Source of the DNA: Patagioenas fasciata
Taxonomy: Eukaryota; Chordata; Aves; Columbiformes; Columbidae
NCBI RefSeq assembly: GCF_037038585.1
Contig: NC_092520.1
Coordinates: 3,362,501 to 3,426,500 of the forward strand
Direction: 5' to 3'
DNA length: 64,000 nucleotides
A program made the translations under genes and the position numbers. Below are positions 60,566 to 64,000 of this stretch, in pieces (position 1 is the first letter of the stretch; every line of letters starts with the position of its first letter). The notes beneath the pieces were generated by a model that saw only the letters and a program-made list of their open reading frames with translations, was not told where the DNA came from and did no database searches.

Positions 60566-62394
60566 ATGCTATAAAAGCAATATTAAACTTTAGCGATGCG
60601 GAACAAAATTGTAGAATAGTTTGGGGTGAGGAAGATAATTTCCCTCAGCTTAACCTTGGGGTTAGTCTTGTGCTGCACCTGAGGTTTGCCAGACCTCACT
60701 TCTGCTTGGGGGTGGACTTTTGAGTCCTGTTTTGGGATCACAGCATCCCTGCTAGCTGTCCTGTGGTGTTTCCTCTTGACCAAGCTGCCTGGGAGGTGGA
60801 GGTTTGGCCTCATGACTGAGCCCTTCTTTTAGAGCTCCTGCACTCTGCCCCGTGCACACTGACGAGATGTAGTAGGATGGTTTCCTTTTTCTTGTCTAGA
60901 GCTATTAGACCTTGCTGACTTACATCTAAAACTGTTGGCTGGTTTAGGGCAGCTGGGTCTATGCTCGTGTTACTTTACTCTGACCAACACACAGCTGCAA
61001 GCGTCGAGACCGAAGGCCAAGTTCAGTGTTGCGAGTAAATGCAGATCTACCACGAGATAAATGTCATAACAAATTTGTTTATTTGCTATGCAGAATCCCA
61101 GCTCCTTTTTAAAGAGGTTGAAATAAATGTCTCCCCATTAACTATGTCATTGACCTCCAGTCACAGCCATTCTTTACCGCAGATAATATGGGATTATTAA
61201 GTATTATTTCTCCCCTGGGGCATGAGCAAACTGCTATACAGCTATGTGCAGGGCAGGAGAACTATACTTCATGCTGGTAATTCGTTATTCTCTAACAAGT
61301 AATTGACTATCTAACAACACAAACAGCAAAACTGGAAGCGGAGAGAGCTTGTGTGCTGCAGCTGGGGCATCTGAGTGAACTTAAGATGGAACAACTTGTG
61401 TTGCTTAAGAGGTTTTACAGACGTCACATCTGATGTAGCAGCTTCCCGTGCAGACTCCTGCTCTTGCATGGGAGGCTGAGTCCTCACAAGTACCCTAGAA
61501 TTGGTCTGTTTATCTATTCTGGCTTTTATACGCCTCCGATGTCAGCTTTTCTGCCAAATGCATAGCTCAAAATGTCCATTCACACCTTATGCTTTGGAGG
61601 GGCACAGCTACACTACGTCTAATTTGGTTTCCCTCTAAATTATCTGTGTGTTGCAGCATAATTCTTGACCCAGAATTAACATGCTAATTGTCTTGAAAAG
61701 GTAGCAGATGAAGCTTGTCTTTAAGAAGCTTTCAGTATATTTTTAACTATCTGTAGCACTTGTACTTCCTCTCAGCTAATTTATCTGACTATTCCTTAAT
61801 TAAGTGTTGTGAATTGGGTTTCCTGGTGCCCAAGTGTCAAGTTCTGTTTACTTCTTCTCCTGGGACCTTTGGGTAAAGGTATATCATGATTTTTGCACAT
61901 TTTATCTGAAATAAACTGTGCTGGAAGCATATCAGATGCTGTCCATGGCTGAGTCTGTGTTGCAGACATGAGTCTGCTTGGTCAAACCCTTCATCGACTC
62001 CTTGGTAGCATCTCTTGTGCTTGACTCTGATGGCTGCTAGAATTTAGTAACTCCATCACTATTTGGGGAACAGATGTCAAATGTCATTGGGCTTCTTTGG
62101 AAGGCTGCGGATGGCTCTTATCACTCAATAGCAGTGAGGTGTCCTGGAGAAGTCACTTGGGGCCACCTTGGCAAGTAGCATCCTTGAGCTGTGCATGGCT
62201 TGGTGCAGGCAGGATCCCGCCAGTGCTCCAGGGCGTGGGCTGCAGTGAGAGTCTGGAGGACTCCGGATCTCATCTGAGATCAGGAAAGCTATTAAAGATC
62301 TCTGCTGTGTAGGCATGTGTTGCTAAGGGTGTGATCCCAAACAGCCAGGCTGTCTAGTCCTGGGACAGGTGCCCTGGAAAACAGAGCAACTGGA

Positions 62395-62618
62395 CGGTTT
62401 AGGCTAGACATTAGGAAAAGGTTCTTCACCCAGAGGGTGCTGGACACTGGAACAGGCTCCCCAGGGAGGTGTCACGGCCCCAAGCCTGACAGTGTTCAAG
62501 AAGAGACTGGACAATGTCCCCAGACACACGGTGTGAACTGTGGGGTTGTCCTGTGCAGGGACAGGAGTTGGACTCCATGATCCTTGTGGGTCCCTTCCAG
62601 CTCAGGGCATTCTATGAA
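62395..62618 (+). repeat. CR1 LINE 3' end in DGAT2 intron 1
   Basis: 'ggtttaggctagacattagg', 'agacacacggtgtgaactgt' and a 'gggcattctatga' end. Confidence 0.92.
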
Positions 62619-64000
62619 AACTCTCCAGGAGCTGTGTTGGATGGCCAGCACACAACAACTGTCTTCAGCAGTAGAAGATGGAGATTTGTGTTCTTGCAAC
62701 ATTAAAAATATTTCCTTAGGAAAAGACTGATACAAAACGGTACCAAATACTGAGATATACAGCATTATTTGCCTTAAAATTTATCATAGGTATGTCTGAT
62801 AAGCCTTATTAAACTCAATTATTAGGCTAAGTATTCCGTGAAAATTAGAAATACTGCCTTTCCTGTGCTTAATTCTCCTTTGGGTTTTTAATATGTGAAT
62901 GATGTTTGGTGTGGGCCCACAAGTGAGTCCTGGAAAGGAAGGGTTTTCTTCAAAGAACTGAATCCAAGTATCAGTGTTCAGTTATTCTGCTGTGGCAAAG
63001 ACCCCAAAATAAAGCCACGTTTCTGTTGGCTTGTTAAAGCTCTTGTGTCACCAGCAACCAGCCTGGTTCTCCAGAACATGGATTCCCCCAAATCCCCCCT
63101 GGCTACTACAGTTGAAGGAGAAAAGAAGCAAGGCTTGTATGGAGGGTTGAGTATACGAGGTGTGAAGTCTGGCACTATGGACAACAAGCTCAAGACTGGC
63201 TGGAAATGGCTGTGTCAGCACTAACAATCTATAATTACTCAACCTGCAGTTGACGCACTGGGTCCATCTGGAGTGTGCAGGTTGTTGGTGCAAAGGTGAC
63301 ACCTCTGCCCATTCTCACAGTCCTTTTCATTTCCACTGGACTTCTATATCCTTAACTGTGAATTAAACATTAATATTATACATTCCATGGTAACTATTGG
63401 CTTTGCTGGTGTTGGAAGCCTTGATCTCTGTGAAGGATGTTTTTGCTTTCAGCAAATAACTGACCCAGGACACCACTTGTCCAAGGGCAGATGCTCAGCT
63501 GCCTGCTGAACTCGTGCCTTCCCTCTGTCTTAATGCAGTTCGGGAAACAAATTGACAGGTTGACTTACGCCACCTAATACTGGTCTATTTACAGGGCTAG
63601 TAATCCCTGCAATTTGTTAAAGCATCTAGAAAATGCTGAAGTACAAATTCTCATCTGGAAGGAACAACAGTTGTCCTCTTTGGGGGAAGAGGATGGGGAT
63701 TTATCTGATCCAAGGCGGGAGTGTTGGATTAATCAATCCAAAGATGCTTTGGTAGTGTTACTACAAATGCTGGAAGGATCAGTTACACAAGGCTGGGCTT
63801 TTATTGTGGATCACAAATAATCTCTAAGACTCTTGACTTATTTTGAGGTTATAGCGGTGTCACTGACGATATCTCTATTGCTAAAGCTCCCTTTAAACTA
63901 GTATCTAGCAGTCCTCAGGCCACATGAGGTTTGTCCATGTGCGATTTTGTAAAGCAGGTTTTTGGGACAGCAAGTTTGTGGAGCTGGAGCAGCAGCTGCC

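Larger units (their letters stand above)
57805..64000 (+). other. DGAT2: DGAT2 intron 1 (5' part)
   Basis: Apart from two CR1 fragments (60391-60565 and 62395-62618) this is single-copy-looking intronic sequence. No open frame resembles DGAT2 exon 2 or any other protein family I recognise. Confidence 0.75.

Noticed and set aside
57805-64000. Search for DGAT2 exon 2
   Set aside because: No frame carries the expected membrane segment of the DGAT2 family next to AG/GT sites, so the exon probably lies to the right of the window.

Overview
This window is avian nuclear DNA. About three dozen truncated CR1 LINE copies sit on both strands, many ending in the octamer-type ATTCTATG tail typical of bird CR1. 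A solo endogenous-retrovirus LTR, very long simple repeats and small-exon vertebrate genes complete the picture. Nothing in it looks prokaryotic or viral-genomic. I cannot name the species from the sequence alone.

Two host genes are supported, both on the + strand and both of the DGAT2/MOGAT acyltransferase family. MOGAT2 (monoacylglycerol O-acyltransferase 2) is complete: six coding exons at 10460-10550, 18665-18843, 30233-30437, 31779-31953, 32518-32717 and 34612-34766. All introns are GT-AG, the exons join in frame, and they encode 334 residues, the same length as human MOGAT2. DGAT2 begins at 57765: its TATA box, CpG-rich promoter, a short upstream ORF and the first coding exon (13 codons plus one base) are present, and intron 1 then runs off the right edge. 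The order MOGAT2 then DGAT2, head to tail, matches the human 11q13.5 neighbourhood. The products act in sequence: MOGAT2 makes diacylglycerol from monoacylglycerol and DGAT2 makes triacylglycerol from diacylglycerol, both at the ER.

Layout: 1-222 CR1 tail; 660-2285 a 1.6 kb CA-rich alternating purine/pyrimidine tract; 2617-3340 a CATCC/CTTCC pyrimidine minisatellite; 3.3-10.4 kb intergenic with few repeats; 10.4-35.4 kb MOGAT2 with CR1-rich introns; 35.4-57.5 kb intergenic DNA with CR1s, MIR-like SINE fossils, a phased A-tract repeat (38.9-39.1 kb), a perfect (CCCTT)39 array (49.5 kb), a solo LTR nested in a CR1 (51.1-52.2 kb) and a 103-bp tandem duplication (54.8 kb); 57.5-64 kb DGAT2 promoter, exon 1 and intron 1.

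The most unusual structure is inside the LTR at 51130-52197. About 13 consecutive units of roughly 20-36 bp nearly all begin TACA and most can fold into a hairpin. The stem sequences differ between units while staying self-complementary, and four-hairpin blocks recur with a period of about 118 bp. The inferred LTR promoter and poly(A) signal place the whole array in the transcribed R region.
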